NCBI RefSeq assembly: GCF_002161215.1
Contig: NZ_NFMB01000004.1
Span: 403,192 to 467,191 of the forward strand
DNA from: Flavonifractor sp. An10
GTDB taxonomy: Bacteria; Bacillota; Clostridia; Oscillospirales; Oscillospiraceae
DNA length: 64,000 bases
Direction: 5' to 3'
Shown here one piece after another: positions 8,301 through 16,284 of this stretch; the stretch's first letter is position 1, and each line of letters starts with the position of its first letter. Under the pieces are notes generated by a model. That model saw only the letters and a list, made by a program, of their open reading frames with translations. It had not been told where the DNA came from and searched no databases. Both the position numbers and the translations under genes were made by a program.

Positions 8301-8980
8301 ACACCGTACTTGTCGGACAGGATGGTGCGGTGGTCGGCGTAGGTCAGGGCGTAGCCGTTGGAGTACTGCTGAATCATCTCAACGTCCAGGGCGTTGTAGA
8401 TCAGCAGGGCAGCGTCGTCGCGGCTCAGGGGGGCAGTCAGATCCTTGGTGAAGTTGCGGAAGATGCCCACGGAGTCGGCCATGGCGGACACATTCAGCGC
8501 CCAGTCGGTGCCAACGAAGCCCTCGGTGGCGGGGTCGTAGCCGATGGCCACCAGCAGCATCTTGGCGGCCTCCAGAGCGGTCACATCCGCGTTGGGGTCA
8601 AAGATCCCGGCACCGCGGCCGGCGATGATGCCGGTGGTGTAGCAATAGTTGATGTGGCCCTTGGCCCAGCTGGTGCTGATGTCGGTCAGGTCGGAGCTCA
8701 CATTTTCGTAGAGCGCGGCGTTGTCCACGCCCTTGTTCATGATGACGGAGAGCATCTTCGCCATCTGGGCGCGGTCCACGTTCTCGGTGGGCGCATAGGA
8801 TCCATCGGGCTTACCCTGGATGATGTCCAGAGCAACCAGCATGGAAACCGCGTCCTTGTTGACGATCTCGTCCTTGTCGGTGAGATCGTTGTAGCTCACA
8901 GCGGAAGCGCCGACGACCATCAGGCCAATGACCATAACGACGGCCAGCACCAGGCTGAGAGCCCGTTTGAGGTTTCTCAT
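5396..8980 (-). CDS. SLH-domain S-layer-type surface protein, 1194 residues
   Basis: Exported, cell-wall-bound protein. Its signal peptide is identical to that of the first SLH gene and ends at ASA. Three SLH repeats follow in about residues 30-200 (GKPDGSYAPTENVDRAQMAK, WAKGHINYCYTTGIIAGRG, DPNADVTALEAAKMLL). About 1000 residues of acidic, Thr/Asp/Tyr-rich sequence follow with no enzyme motif, ending in a beta-rich tail. The ribosome binding site and spacing match the paralogue exactly, since the leader is duplicated. It converges on a small tail-fibre-like gene. The N-terminal region is far better conserved among the three paralogues than the rest, as expected where the anchor is fixed and the exposed face varies. 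A structural S-layer role is inferred. Confidence 0.93.
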   Translation of the reverse strand: MRNLKRALSLVLAVVMVIGLMVVGASAVSYNDLTDKDEIVNKDAVSMLVALDIIQGKPDGSYAPTENVDRAQMAKMLSVIMNKGVDNAALYENVSSDLTDISTSWAKGHINYCYTTGIIAGRGAGIFDPNADVTALEAAKMLLVAIGYDPATEGFVGTDWALNVSAMADSVGIFRNFTKDLTAPLSRDDAALLIYNALDVEMIQQYSNGYALTYADHRTILSDKYGVIRVEGVVTANEWATLGADKDEALREGLTRIENPRGIFSTTTNTQVDSPSDRTTVGTFEVSTPVDMLGKTVTMYVKKTTILANSTVYGDPVLSDDNVVITSYANVDNGTGDGSLKKLLRDNSLTVNEDTEYFLNYGQYDPSAKNPDPEDRAFNNTYNVKGADLTIIDNDDDGIVDYVLSLEKTMTDVTKANADRGEISLKGVEDTIETDDDYEAGDVVLFVEYGNRYYVELAEYVTGEMELFNVEDYDNQYIRVDGEKYEDDGLSVIRTADIYKFDVEKCENNRDDGVQFDTTYNYYLDNHGYVTAFKKVDTKPDQYALVLDSSWSTNNLDTSAQVKLLLPDGTEGKYTVNWDASAKNFSYDGKTKDEALKMFLGNYDYSVTSGQKYPSGGHAAGNLVAYSINEETNEVTISLPTFATMKDGTTKAGKLINNGSSDNYTIGSTTITDDVFFTSSQPYLADDIAKGDVQIKLTNTPGVTGNYGISASTVIYYYDGEEGSVVTGYDNMARLIDAAGDNVAATIDGSNKVYASVIKKSGITDVAAAIVIYTEQAQFGQDEFVYVARSYNVSTDDYYYYDVVTMDGTVLREVKSDDASDKFGGDVKVGEVYIYTEDAKGIAHFEKDDAEPAQHVAGYVRVTDDMYVNVYDTDEALTALGLTRESQLYTKVDGYETLTTAFVGYMNNWQSLIGYPNAPLNKNWDYTRLADKNTSVIFDITELDSDDTTCPTTTLRDGQKAVVVFDRDMVIRAAFVMADYDMPDMDDVGLSSVSFKGSSATPQQIEQAAGASFAGAPTITISDSQRQSSAICAAIVTSDPSAVISHVDVYNNATPPALAGGGWTANSGNAPASSGTYYARFTVTSSDGTDSETYTFKMEIKAADKISTLAITGKNQITITGTDATYWFKVELKDGTDFWPVGNVDRVAVSGGTATLTTINMAAGNLYRVTVYDVDPAANPTATPVYSGIVAASY

Positions 8981-9265
8981 TTTGGATTTTCCTCCTTCTA
9001 AAATTTGAGGCTTGGATTGCCATATTCCACCAATATCCGGTAAAATAGGGAAATCAGAGGCGTATGACGACCCTTACATGCGGTTTGAAGTGAGGAAATC
9101 CTGCGGTATTCAGACAATTTTAGCTTGATTTGCAGCTTAAATGTTCCCATGGTAGACATTTGGTAGACATGAGGCGGCAAAAGAAAGGGCGCGCAGCGGG
9201 AAACCGCTGCACGCCAATGGATTACGGGATTGAATTGGTAGACATCTGGTAGACACGGACTCAAA
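8981..9265 (-). repeat. Conserved S-layer leader, copy 2
   Basis: Matches copy 1 with only scattered base changes, from the ribosome binding site through both TGGTAGACA pairs to the ACGGACTCAAA boundary. The block ends just before the stop codon of the O-antigen-ligase-like gene. The hairpin here carries one mismatch (CCGCTGCACGCC). Identity outside the coding region implies recent duplication or gene conversion. Confidence 0.85.
9188..9215 (-). terminator. Hairpin terminator inside S-layer leader, copy 2
   Basis: Same hairpin as in copy 1, with one mismatched pair, followed on the minus strand by CTTTCTTTTG. It probably ends the two-gene glycan operon that reads into it. Confidence 0.65.
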
Positions 9266-9270
9266 ACACA

Positions 9271-10812
9271 TTACGCAGTGTGCCGGGTACGCTCCAGGTG
9301 GGTCAGCTTGACGCAGGCGCCGATGACGCCGAAGAGGAACCAGTAGGTGAACATATTCCGGGGGTAGTACCAGGTATACTCGGCCACGCCGATGACCAGG
9401 ATTCCGCAGAAAGCGGCAATGGCCGCAGCCAGCATACGCTTGACCCGGGGATCCAGCGCGGCACAGAATGCCTTTACGCCGGTTTTGAGCCGCCACAGCA
9501 GCAGGGCCAGATAGGCCAGCATCCCCAGGATGCCGGTCTCCCCCCACATCTGCAGGTAATTGTTGTGAGTGTGGACGGGATAGGTGCCGTCGAAGTTGGT
9601 GGGATAGGTCTCAAAGACCTTCTTCATCACGTCGGTGCCCAGGCCGACGCCGCGGAACCAGTAGTCCTCCATCAGGTTCCTGGTGGTGTCATAGATGCCG
9701 AACCGATACTGGACAGAGCTGTCGTCACCGGCCCGGAAGATGGTCAGGATCCGGTTGTAGATGGTCTCCGGCAGGAAGGGGATGGCCGCCAGCCCCAGCA
9801 CCAGGAACACGGGCACCCAGCGCCAGTTCATCAGGGCCAGGAAAACCACCAGCGCGAAGGCCAGGCCGATCCAGCTGGCGCGGCCGAGGGTGGCGCCAAT
9901 GGCCACCAGTCCCAGAGCCAGAGAGAGCAGGGACAGGAGCTTGCCCCGCCACCTGCAGTTGAGGAAGAGGGCCAGATTCAGGGGCAGCAACATCTCCAGC
10001 TGCTCGGCAAAGTTGTTGGGGTTGTCGAAGAAGGAGTACACCCGGCCCGGCATGCCCTGGTTGAGGGCCATGTCCTGCTGGGAGGCCACGATATCCACGC
10101 CGACATAGCTCTGGTAGCAGCCGTAGAGGGCGGCGACGGACAGGCCCACCACCGCCAGGGACACCATGAGCTGGAGCTGTTCATACTTATGCACCGAGCT
10201 GACCACCAGCAGGACAATTAGGAAGGCGGTCAGGTGGAAGGCAAAGAAGCGCAGGGACAGGTGGGTGGACAGGGAGCCCACCAGGGCAATGCAGAGGAAG
10301 GCCATATAGATGGTGAAATAGGGCCCCTGGGCGTCCAGCTCCAGCTTGTGCCTGGAGCGGGAGGCGCTGCCCACCACAAACAGGCCGGTGAGGGCCACCG
10401 CCCCCATCAGGCCGTAGAGGTTGTTCCACCTCTCATGGGGGGCCATGAGCATGACCATCATGAACAGGCCCAGGAACAGGAAGGTACCGCCCCCCAGTGC
10501 ACCCATCAGGCGGCAGAACAGGCTGCCGTCCCACACCCGCTTCCCCGCCCGGTAGGCGGCCTTGAAGACGGCGCAGGGGATGTTGATGATGGCGGTAAAC
10601 AGGCGGCAGGCGATACTCCCCGGCCAGGCCCGGGGTATGCGCCCCTCCCGCCACACAAAGTTCCAGATGGCGCTGCCGTGGGCCTGGCGGACGGCCCAGT
10701 CCTGGAGCCGGTCGCAGGCCCGGCCCAGCACGCTGTTGGCCGCCGCGTTTTTCAGGCCCAGCCAGACAGCCAGGAAAAGGCGGACAAAGAGGCTGCTTTT
10801 GGTAATTGACAT
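9271..10812 (-). CDS. O-antigen ligase / polysaccharide polymerase family membrane protein
   Basis: A 513-residue integral membrane protein with about a dozen hydrophobic segments. A large extracytoplasmic loop around residues 340-430 carries the Wzy/WaaL-type region (RASWIGLAFALVVF before it; GLGTDVMKKVF and PVHTHNNYLQMWGETGILGM inside it). The H-x-H-N-N-Y-L-Q motif is typical of the Wzy_C family, which joins or polymerises lipid-linked glycans outside the membrane. The ATG after AAGGAG with 11-base spacing is preferred over a TTG two codons upstream. It lies directly downstream of a GT4 glycosyltransferase (21 bp), consistent with a surface-glycan operon. The glycan, possibly one attached to the S-layer, is unknown. 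Confidence 0.85.
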   Translation of the reverse strand: MSITKSSLFVRLFLAVWLGLKNAAANSVLGRACDRLQDWAVRQAHGSAIWNFVWREGRIPRAWPGSIACRLFTAIINIPCAVFKAAYRAGKRVWDGSLFCRLMGALGGGTFLFLGLFMMVMLMAPHERWNNLYGLMGAVALTGLFVVGSASRSRHKLELDAQGPYFTIYMAFLCIALVGSLSTHLSLRFFAFHLTAFLIVLLVVSSVHKYEQLQLMVSLAVVGLSVAALYGCYQSYVGVDIVASQQDMALNQGMPGRVYSFFDNPNNFAEQLEMLLPLNLALFLNCRWRGKLLSLLSLALGLVAIGATLGRASWIGLAFALVVFLALMNWRWVPVFLVLGLAAIPFLPETIYNRILTIFRAGDDSSVQYRFGIYDTTRNLMEDYWFRGVGLGTDVMKKVFETYPTNFDGTYPVHTHNNYLQMWGETGILGMLAYLALLLWRLKTGVKAFCAALDPRVKRMLAAAIAAFCGILVIGVAEYTWYYPRNMFTYWFLFGVIGACVKLTHLERTRHTA

Positions 10813-10833
10813 AGGCAAAAATACTCCTTGGAA

Positions 10834-11937
10834 TCAGTCGTGGAGGGCTTTTTCATACACCCCATAGGTGGCCCGGCACATCTTATGGATTTCAAACTTG
10901 TCCTCGATGGTTTTGCGGGCGTTCTCCCGGCAGCGGGCCAGGAACTCCGGCTCCTCCAGGAAGCGCTTCATGGCAGAGGCCATGGAGTCCGGGTTGTCGT
11001 ACTCCACCAGAAGGCCGCACCCGGCCTCGTCGTTGACGATGTCGGAGTTGCCCCCCATGTCGGTGGCGATCACCGGCAGGCCGGCGGCCATGGCCTCGAT
11101 AATCAGGAAGGACAGGGCCTCGTGCTGGGAGGAGTTGACGTACAGATCGGAACCCTTGTACAGGTTCTTCATGTCCTTGCGGAAGCCGATGAATTTGACG
11201 CAGTCCTCCAGACCCAGCTCCGCCACCTGGGCCTTGGTGGGCTCCAGCAGGGGGCCGTCGCCTGCCAGCACCAGGGTGAAGGGCCTGCCCGTCCGCTCCG
11301 TCAGCCGCTTGACCGAGTCGATCAGGTACTTGTGGCCCTTGTCCTCGGCAAACCGGGAGGCGCACAGCATGACAAACCGGTCCTCGTCCAGGCCCAGCTC
11401 GGCCCGGAGGGTGGAGTCCGCCCGGCCTCCGGCCCAGGCGTCCAGATCCACCGCGTTGAAGATCACCTGGATCCGGTCGCCGCTCCAGCCGTTGGCGATG
11501 AGCTGCTCCTTCCCCTTGTTGCACACGGCGATCATCTGGTCCTGCCGCTTGTCCATCATCCGGTTGGACAGGCGGGTGATAAAGTCGTTGGCCAGCACGA
11601 AATGGTTGGTATACACCACCCGGATTTTTGGGTTGTATTTCTTGGACAGCAGGGCGGTGTAGTGCTCCCGCAGGTAGTGGCAGTGGATCAGGTCGATATC
11701 CCACTCCTTGCACAGGGCGGCCAGCTCCCTGGCGGCCTGCTTGTCGAACCGGCTGCGCATCTCCACCCGGCGGCAGGGCACCCCCATGGCCTCCAGCCGC
11801 TCCACCAGCAGGCCGCCCTCGTTGTAGGCGAAAAAGGGCTGCACCAGCCCGTCGGCGGAGAGATACTTCACCAGGGTCTCCACATACCGCTCCGTGCCCG
11901 CCTTGCCGGCGAAATTGAGCAGATAGAGCACCTTCAT
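10834..11937 (-). CDS. GT4-family glycosyltransferase
   Basis: Retaining, nucleotide-sugar-dependent glycosyltransferase with the GT-B fold; 367 residues. The N-terminal domain begins MKVLYLLNFAGKAGTERYVE, a typical acceptor-domain start with the Gly-rich loop. The C-terminal domain has ASRFAEDKGHKYLI, AGDGP and the donor-site E-x7-E motif (E273ALSFLIIE281), followed by AAGLPVIATDMGG. The start is the ATG opening MKVLY; the longer upstream frame is antisense to other sequence. It is probably co-transcribed with the ligase/polymerase-like gene that follows. Sugar specificity cannot be read from the sequence. Confidence 0.9.
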   Translation of the reverse strand: MKVLYLLNFAGKAGTERYVETLVKYLSADGLVQPFFAYNEGGLLVERLEAMGVPCRRVEMRSRFDKQAARELAALCKEWDIDLIHCHYLREHYTALLSKKYNPKIRVVYTNHFVLANDFITRLSNRMMDKRQDQMIAVCNKGKEQLIANGWSGDRIQVIFNAVDLDAWAGGRADSTLRAELGLDEDRFVMLCASRFAEDKGHKYLIDSVKRLTERTGRPFTLVLAGDGPLLEPTKAQVAELGLEDCVKFIGFRKDMKNLYKGSDLYVNSSQHEALSFLIIEAMAAGLPVIATDMGGNSDIVNDEAGCGLLVEYDNPDSMASAMKRFLEEPEFLARCRENARKTIEDKFEIHKMCRATYGVYEKALHD

Positions 11938-11963
11938 CACAGAAGGAACCCCCTTTACAAAGG

Positions 11964-11995
11964 GATAGGCGTGAGCCCATAAACTCACGCCTATC
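11964..11995. terminator. Inverted repeat between regulator and glycosyltransferase genes
   Basis: GATAGGCGTGAG and CTCACGCCTATC form a perfect 12-bp stem with an 8-base loop. The T-tract is weak on the minus strand (CCCTTTG) and slightly better on the plus strand (ATTTTAC). It may be a terminator of the XRE-family gene or a processing stem in the leader of the glycosyltransferase operon. Confidence 0.5.
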
Positions 11996-12020
11996 ATTTT
12001 ACTCGAATCCGCCTGGGAAA

Positions 12021-12695
12021 TCAACCCGCTTTTCTCCCCCAGCCGCAGAAGATCAGCCCGCCGCACAGCAGATGGATGAGGCCAGAGGTATGGATCTGCG
12101 ACAGGGCCAGCCACAGGCCCATCAGGCGAGGCCACACGCCCAAGAGATGGGCAAACTGGGGTAAAACCAGCACCAGCAGGACCAGCAGGGCGGCGCCCCC
12201 CAGCCCTGTCCAGAACAGGACCCGGCGGATGGCCGGGCTGCGGGGGTGGAGATCCCGCCAGATGCAAATCAGCGCGCACACCGCTATGCCAAGGGTCAGA
12301 TAGACGGCGGGACCCAGCACGAACATGAACGCCATATAGGCCGTCCCGTCATAGGCGAGCCTCATATAGTCGGCGACGGTCGGCCTCCCGATGAGATAGA
12401 TAGCCAGCAGGACGCCCCACACCGCCCACAGCACGGCGGCGGTGACGATTCTCTTCCGCCGGTTTTCCGGGGCATTATTGGGCTGCTCCACCGGCCGCGG
12501 GCCGTAGAGCAGCTCGTCCACGCTCACCCCCATGGCCTCCGCCGCGGCCAAAAGCACCTCCAGCTCGGGCAGATTCTGGTTCCGCTCCCAGTTGCTCACC
12601 GCCTGCCGGGTCACGTGGAGCTTGTCGGCCAGCTCCTCCTGGGTCAGGCCCTTCTGCCGCCGCAGACGCTTCAGATTTCGGGCGATGTCGTGCAT
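12021..12695 (-). CDS. XRE-family regulator with C-terminal membrane domain
   Basis: A 224-residue protein. Residues 1-60 are a Cro/C1-type helix-turn-helix (LRRQKGLTQEELADKLHVTR, QAVSNWERNQNLPELEVLL, SVDELLYG). The rest has about four hydrophobic segments (VLWAVWGVLLAIYLIG; FMFVLGPAVYLTLGIAVCAL; FWTGLGGAALLVLLVLVLP; LIHLLCGGLIFCGWG). Membrane-tethered XRE regulators of this form are common in Bacillota and often act on neighbouring envelope genes, but the target is unknown. GGAGGGG precedes the ATG by five bases. It lies upstream of the glycosyltransferase operon on the same strand. Confidence 0.85.
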   Translation of the reverse strand: MHDIARNLKRLRRQKGLTQEELADKLHVTRQAVSNWERNQNLPELEVLLAAAEAMGVSVDELLYGPRPVEQPNNAPENRRKRIVTAAVLWAVWGVLLAIYLIGRPTVADYMRLAYDGTAYMAFMFVLGPAVYLTLGIAVCALICIWRDLHPRSPAIRRVLFWTGLGGAALLVLLVLVLPQFAHLLGVWPRLMGLWLALSQIHTSGLIHLLCGGLIFCGWGRKAG

Positions 12696-13182
12696 AGACT
12701 CCCCTCCTCGCTGTCCCTATGGTAACAGAACCGGCCCGTTTTGTCACGCAAGCCCTCCTTGCATGGGTAATCCAGAGGGGCCCGGCCCCCGGGCGGCGCC
12801 TGCGCGGCGGGCGCCCCGCTTTTGATGGCAAAAGCGGGGGGAAAACCAGCAGGGGAGGGATTTCGATTTCCCTCCCCTGCACCCCTCCTTAAAACGACCA
12901 ATCAGGGGGGACTCGGCCACGGGTTAAGGAAGATCTGATTTCTTTTTGGCTAAAACATACCACTGGCATGTTTCTTAACGCCAAAACCTATTGGATGTAC
13001 CCCCCGAGCTGTCCTACAGGTAACATTCCGGCCGAGGGGGCTTACGTTGTAACGCCCCCTCGGCTCGGAGCGGGCGACCACAGGTCGCCCCTACGTAGGG
13101 CGCGGCATCCTTGACGCGCCGTTTGTCTCCGGCCGCTCTGTAGGGCGGGGGCTTGCCCCCGCCGTCCAATACGGAGGGCTAG
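12696..13182. repeat. Gene-free stretch packed with palindromes, including REP-like units
   Basis: No gene is supported here. In order it holds: CCCCGCTTTTG-ATGG-CAAAAGCGGGG (12814-12839); GCAGGGGAGGGA with TCCCTCCCCTGC (12849-12880); GCCGAGGGGGC with GCCCCCTCGGC (13031-13064); GGGCGACC-ACA-GGTCGCCC (13072-13090) followed by CTACGTAGGGCGCGGC; and GTAGGGCGGGGGC-TTG-CCCCCGCC (13140-13163). The last unit recurs at 54179-54202, so part of this tract is a dispersed REP-like family. Confidence 0.75.
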
Positions 13183-13614
13183 TCACCTCTCCATGACAAA
13201 ATTGGTCAGGCGCACGCCCCGGCGCTCCACCTGCTGCTCCCTCACCACGTGCCAGCCCCGCTTCTCAAAGAAGGGCCGGGCGGTGAGGGAGGCGTGGGTG
13301 AGCCGGGCGCCGGGCAGGGCGTCGCACAGGGCGGTGGCCACACCCCGGCCCTGCCAGTCCCGGTGGACATAGAGCCGATCCAGATAGCCGTCCTCTGCCA
13401 GATCGGCAAAGCCGATGATCATTCCGTTTTCCTCCGCCACCAGCGTCCGGTGGGCCAGCAGGGAGGCGTCCCAGGCGGCGGCGTCCAGCTCCGCCGGGGC
13501 CCAGACGTCCAGCTGCGACCGGGTGTAGTCCCGGGCGCAGACGGTGTGGACGGCATCGCGGAACAGGTTCAGAATATCGGGGAGATCCCCGCTTTGGTAG
13601 GCCCTCAGTTTCAT
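13183..13614 (-). CDS. GNAT-family N-acetyltransferase
   Basis: A 143-residue acetyl-CoA-dependent acyltransferase. It opens with the usual MKLRAYQSGDLPDILNLF strand-helix. It then has GMIIGFADL (beta-4), DRLYVHRDWQGRGVATALCD (acetyl-CoA loop Q-x-x-G-x-G/A) and PFFEKRGWHVVREQ near the end, the standard YafP/PhnO-like arrangement. Substrate unknown. It starts three bases after the stop of the P-type ATPase gene and takes its ribosome binding site (GGAGG) from that gene's end, so the two are almost certainly co-transcribed. Confidence 0.88.
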   Translation of the reverse strand: MKLRAYQSGDLPDILNLFRDAVHTVCARDYTRSQLDVWAPAELDAAAWDASLLAHRTLVAEENGMIIGFADLAEDGYLDRLYVHRDWQGRGVATALCDALPGARLTHASLTARPFFEKRGWHVVREQQVERRGVRLTNFVMER

Positions 13615-13617
13615 GTC

Positions 13618-16065
13618 CTACCGCCTCCTGACCACCCGGCGGCCCAGGCGGCGGGTGCCGTTCCACAGGGTCTCGCCGGCATCGAAGAGGCCCAGCATGA
13701 ACCGCATGATGGCATAGGCGGCGAAAAGGAACACCAGCAGCACCAGGAAGGCCTCCAGGCTCAGCTGGCTCAGGCCGAAGCTCTCCCCGAACCAGAGGAT
13801 GCACACCAGGCCGGAGCCCGCCATGGCCCCCCACAGCACCCGGCGCTTCCAGTCGAAGGGCTTGCACACCTCATAGAGCACCAAAATGCCGATGACCACC
13901 AGCAGGATGGCGGACATGGTGGACAGCTCGCTCTCGGCAAAGCCGAACACCAGGTAGAAGGCCTCCACCCCCAGCACTACGATCAGGTCGGTGAGTCCGC
14001 CGGGCAGGGCGGAGCGGAACACGTTGGCCAGGAACTTGCCCTTGACCAGGCTGTGGTTGGGCTCCAGCGCCAGGAAGAAGGAGGGCACGCCGATGGTGAT
14101 GGCGCTGAGGAAGGACAGCTGCAGCGGCGTCACCGGGTAGGGGAAGGTGGCAAACAGGGAGATGACGGCCAGCAGGAAGGAGAAGATGTTCTTCACCAGG
14201 TAGAGGGCGGCGGCCCGCTGGATGTTGTTGATCACCCGCCGCCCCTCGGCCACCACCTTGGGCATGGCGGAGAAGTCGGAGTTGAGGAGCACCAGCTGGG
14301 CGGCGTGGCAGGCGGCGTCGGAGCCGGAGGCCATGGCGATGCCGCAGTCGGCGTCCTTCAGAGCCAGCACGTCGTTGACGCCGTCGCCGGTCATGGCCAC
14401 GGTGTGGCCCTGCTTCTGGAGGGCCCGCACCAGCCTGCGCTTCTGGTTGGGGGTCACCCGGCCGAACACGGTGTACTCCCGCACCGCCCGGTCAAAGTCG
14501 GCGTCGCTCTGGAGGGTCGCCGCGTCCACGTACTTCTCCGCCCCGGGGATCTCGGCCTGCCGGGCCACCTCGGCCACAGTGACCGGGTTGTCACCGGAGA
14601 TGACCTTGACGGCCACCCCCTGCTCGGCAAAATAGCGGAAGGTCTTGGGGGCCGCCGGGCGGATGCGGTTGGACAGGGCTATCAGCGCCATGGGGGACAC
14701 CCGCCGGGGATCCAGCCCCTTCTGGTCGGGCACCCCGTCGTACTCCGCCGCCAGCAGCACCCGGTACCCCTTCTCCGACCAGGGATCCACCGCCTCCTTC
14801 AAGTCGGCGTAGCGATTGCCCATGATGAACTCGGGGGCGCCCACCACGAAGGAGCCGTGGCCGGGGAACACCGCGCCGCTCCACTTGGTGGCGGAGGTGA
14901 AGGGGATGGTCTGGGCCGCGTGCCACAGGGACTTGCCGTGGAACTTCTGCTGCATGGCCCGGGCGGTATCGTTGTCCGCCTCCATGGACTGGTAGAAGGC
15001 GTTGAGGGTCTCGGTAACCACAGTCTCGGCGTACTTCTCCTCGTCCAGGTACACCACCTCCCCCACCTCCATGTGGGGCTCGGTGATGGTGCCCGTCTTG
15101 TCCACGCAGAGCACGTCCACCCGGGCCAGGGTCTCGATGCAGTTCATGTCCTGGGCCAGCACCTTGCCCCGGGCCAGGCGGAGCATGCTCACCGCCAGGG
15201 CCACGCTGGTCAGCAGATACAGCCCCTCGGGGATCATGCCGATGAGGGCGGCCACCATGGAGATCACCGCCTCCTGGGCGGTGCGCTCCAGAAAGACGAA
15301 CTCCTTGACGAACAGGGCCACGCCGATGGGCACCAGCAGGATGCCGATGACCCGGATCAGCTTGTCAAGGGAGGACATCATCTCGCTCTTGCCCACGGTG
15401 ACGTCCTTCTTGGCCTCGGTGGTCAGGCGGGCGGCGTAGGACTCCGCCCCCACCCGATCCAGACGGGCCCGGCACCGGCCGGACACCACGAAGGAGCCGG
15501 AGAGCAGCTCGTCGCCGGGGGCCTTGGTGATGGCGTCGGCCTCGCCGGTGATCAGGGCCTCGTTGACCTGGATCTGGCCGGAGAGGACGGTGGCGTCGGC
15601 GGGGATCTGGTCGCCGGAGGAGAGTTCCGCCACGTCGTCCCGCACCAGCTGGGCCGACGGCACGGAGATCAGGTTCCCCTCCCGCACCACGTTGGCCCGG
15701 GGGGCGGCCAGCAGGTTGAGCTTGTCGATGGTCTGCTTGGAGCGCAGCTGCTGGAAGATGCCGATGCCGGTGTTGGCCGCGGCGATGAGGAGGAAGAGCA
15801 TGTCCTCAAAGGATCCCACCGCGATGAGCAGGGCCGCCAGCACCACAAAGATGAAGTTGAAGAAGGTGCACACGTTCTCCCGAACGATCTCCCCCACAGT
15901 CTTTGTGGGGGACTCCACCGGGTCGTTGGCCCAGCCGTGCTGCTGCCGCTCCTTCACCTGGTGGAGGCTGAGTCCCTGCTCCGGATCGGCGTTGACCCGG
16001 GGCACCTCCCGCCGGGGCTTTGGTGGCTCCGGCAGGGCCCGCTTGCGGGCGTGCTTTTGTTTCAT
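13618..16065 (-). CDS. Cation-translocating P-type ATPase, CtpE-like
   Basis: Membrane pump of 815 residues. Visible elements in order: actuator loop (SSGDQIPADATVLSG, ALITGEAD); membrane helix 4 with GMIPEGLYLLTS; phosphorylation site D322KTGT; a nucleotide-binding domain; MTGDGVND near residues 558-565; then six C-terminal helices. There is no N-terminal metal-binding CXXC domain and no PEGLPA calcium-pump motif. The PEGLYLLTS helix resembles the CtpE group implicated in calcium uptake; that closeness is from memory. The first 50 residues are basic and Pro-rich. It is the first gene of a pair with the GNAT enzyme. A cation substrate is certain as a class, but which ion is inferred. Confidence 0.9.
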   Translation of the reverse strand: MKQKHARKRALPEPPKPRREVPRVNADPEQGLSLHQVKERQQHGWANDPVESPTKTVGEIVRENVCTFFNFIFVVLAALLIAVGSFEDMLFLLIAAANTGIGIFQQLRSKQTIDKLNLLAAPRANVVREGNLISVPSAQLVRDDVAELSSGDQIPADATVLSGQIQVNEALITGEADAITKAPGDELLSGSFVVSGRCRARLDRVGAESYAARLTTEAKKDVTVGKSEMMSSLDKLIRVIGILLVPIGVALFVKEFVFLERTAQEAVISMVAALIGMIPEGLYLLTSVALAVSMLRLARGKVLAQDMNCIETLARVDVLCVDKTGTITEPHMEVGEVVYLDEEKYAETVVTETLNAFYQSMEADNDTARAMQQKFHGKSLWHAAQTIPFTSATKWSGAVFPGHGSFVVGAPEFIMGNRYADLKEAVDPWSEKGYRVLLAAEYDGVPDQKGLDPRRVSPMALIALSNRIRPAAPKTFRYFAEQGVAVKVISGDNPVTVAEVARQAEIPGAEKYVDAATLQSDADFDRAVREYTVFGRVTPNQKRRLVRALQKQGHTVAMTGDGVNDVLALKDADCGIAMASGSDAACHAAQLVLLNSDFSAMPKVVAEGRRVINNIQRAAALYLVKNIFSFLLAVISLFATFPYPVTPLQLSFLSAITIGVPSFFLALEPNHSLVKGKFLANVFRSALPGGLTDLIVVLGVEAFYLVFGFAESELSTMSAILLVVIGILVLYEVCKPFDWKRRVLWGAMAGSGLVCILWFGESFGLSQLSLEAFLVLLVFLFAAYAIMRFMLGLFDAGETLWNGTRRLGRRVVRRR

Positions 16066-16284
16066 GCTTCCGCCTCTGATCCCTTGGAATTTGAAAAACA
16101 GCGCGGACGTGCCGCGCGAATAGACCGCCTCGCGGTTGATTCACTAGACATTATAGTAGATCCCCGCCGCCGGAACAAGCCCGGCCTCTCAGAATTTACC
16201 GATTCTTCACACCCGATCCGGGCAGATTTCCGTTCTGTACCGCCCCTGCCCCGCACTATACTGGAGGGAAAGGAGGCGGAGCCT

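Noticed and set aside
8998..9264. 88-codon minus-strand frame inside the S-layer leader, partly open in all three copies
   Set aside because: Lengths and ends differ between copies (each truncated differently), the frame runs through the terminator hairpin, and no ribosome binding site precedes it. The conservation is better explained by regulatory DNA.
12475..12901. Overlapping frames upstream of the XRE-family regulator
   Set aside because: Pro/Arg/Gly-rich translation of palindromic GC-rich DNA, with no family resemblance and no plausible start.
12814..13163. Possible CRISPR array from repeated palindromes
   Set aside because: Units differ in sequence and spacing, there are no regular spacers, and no cas genes are present. 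They are REP-like elements.
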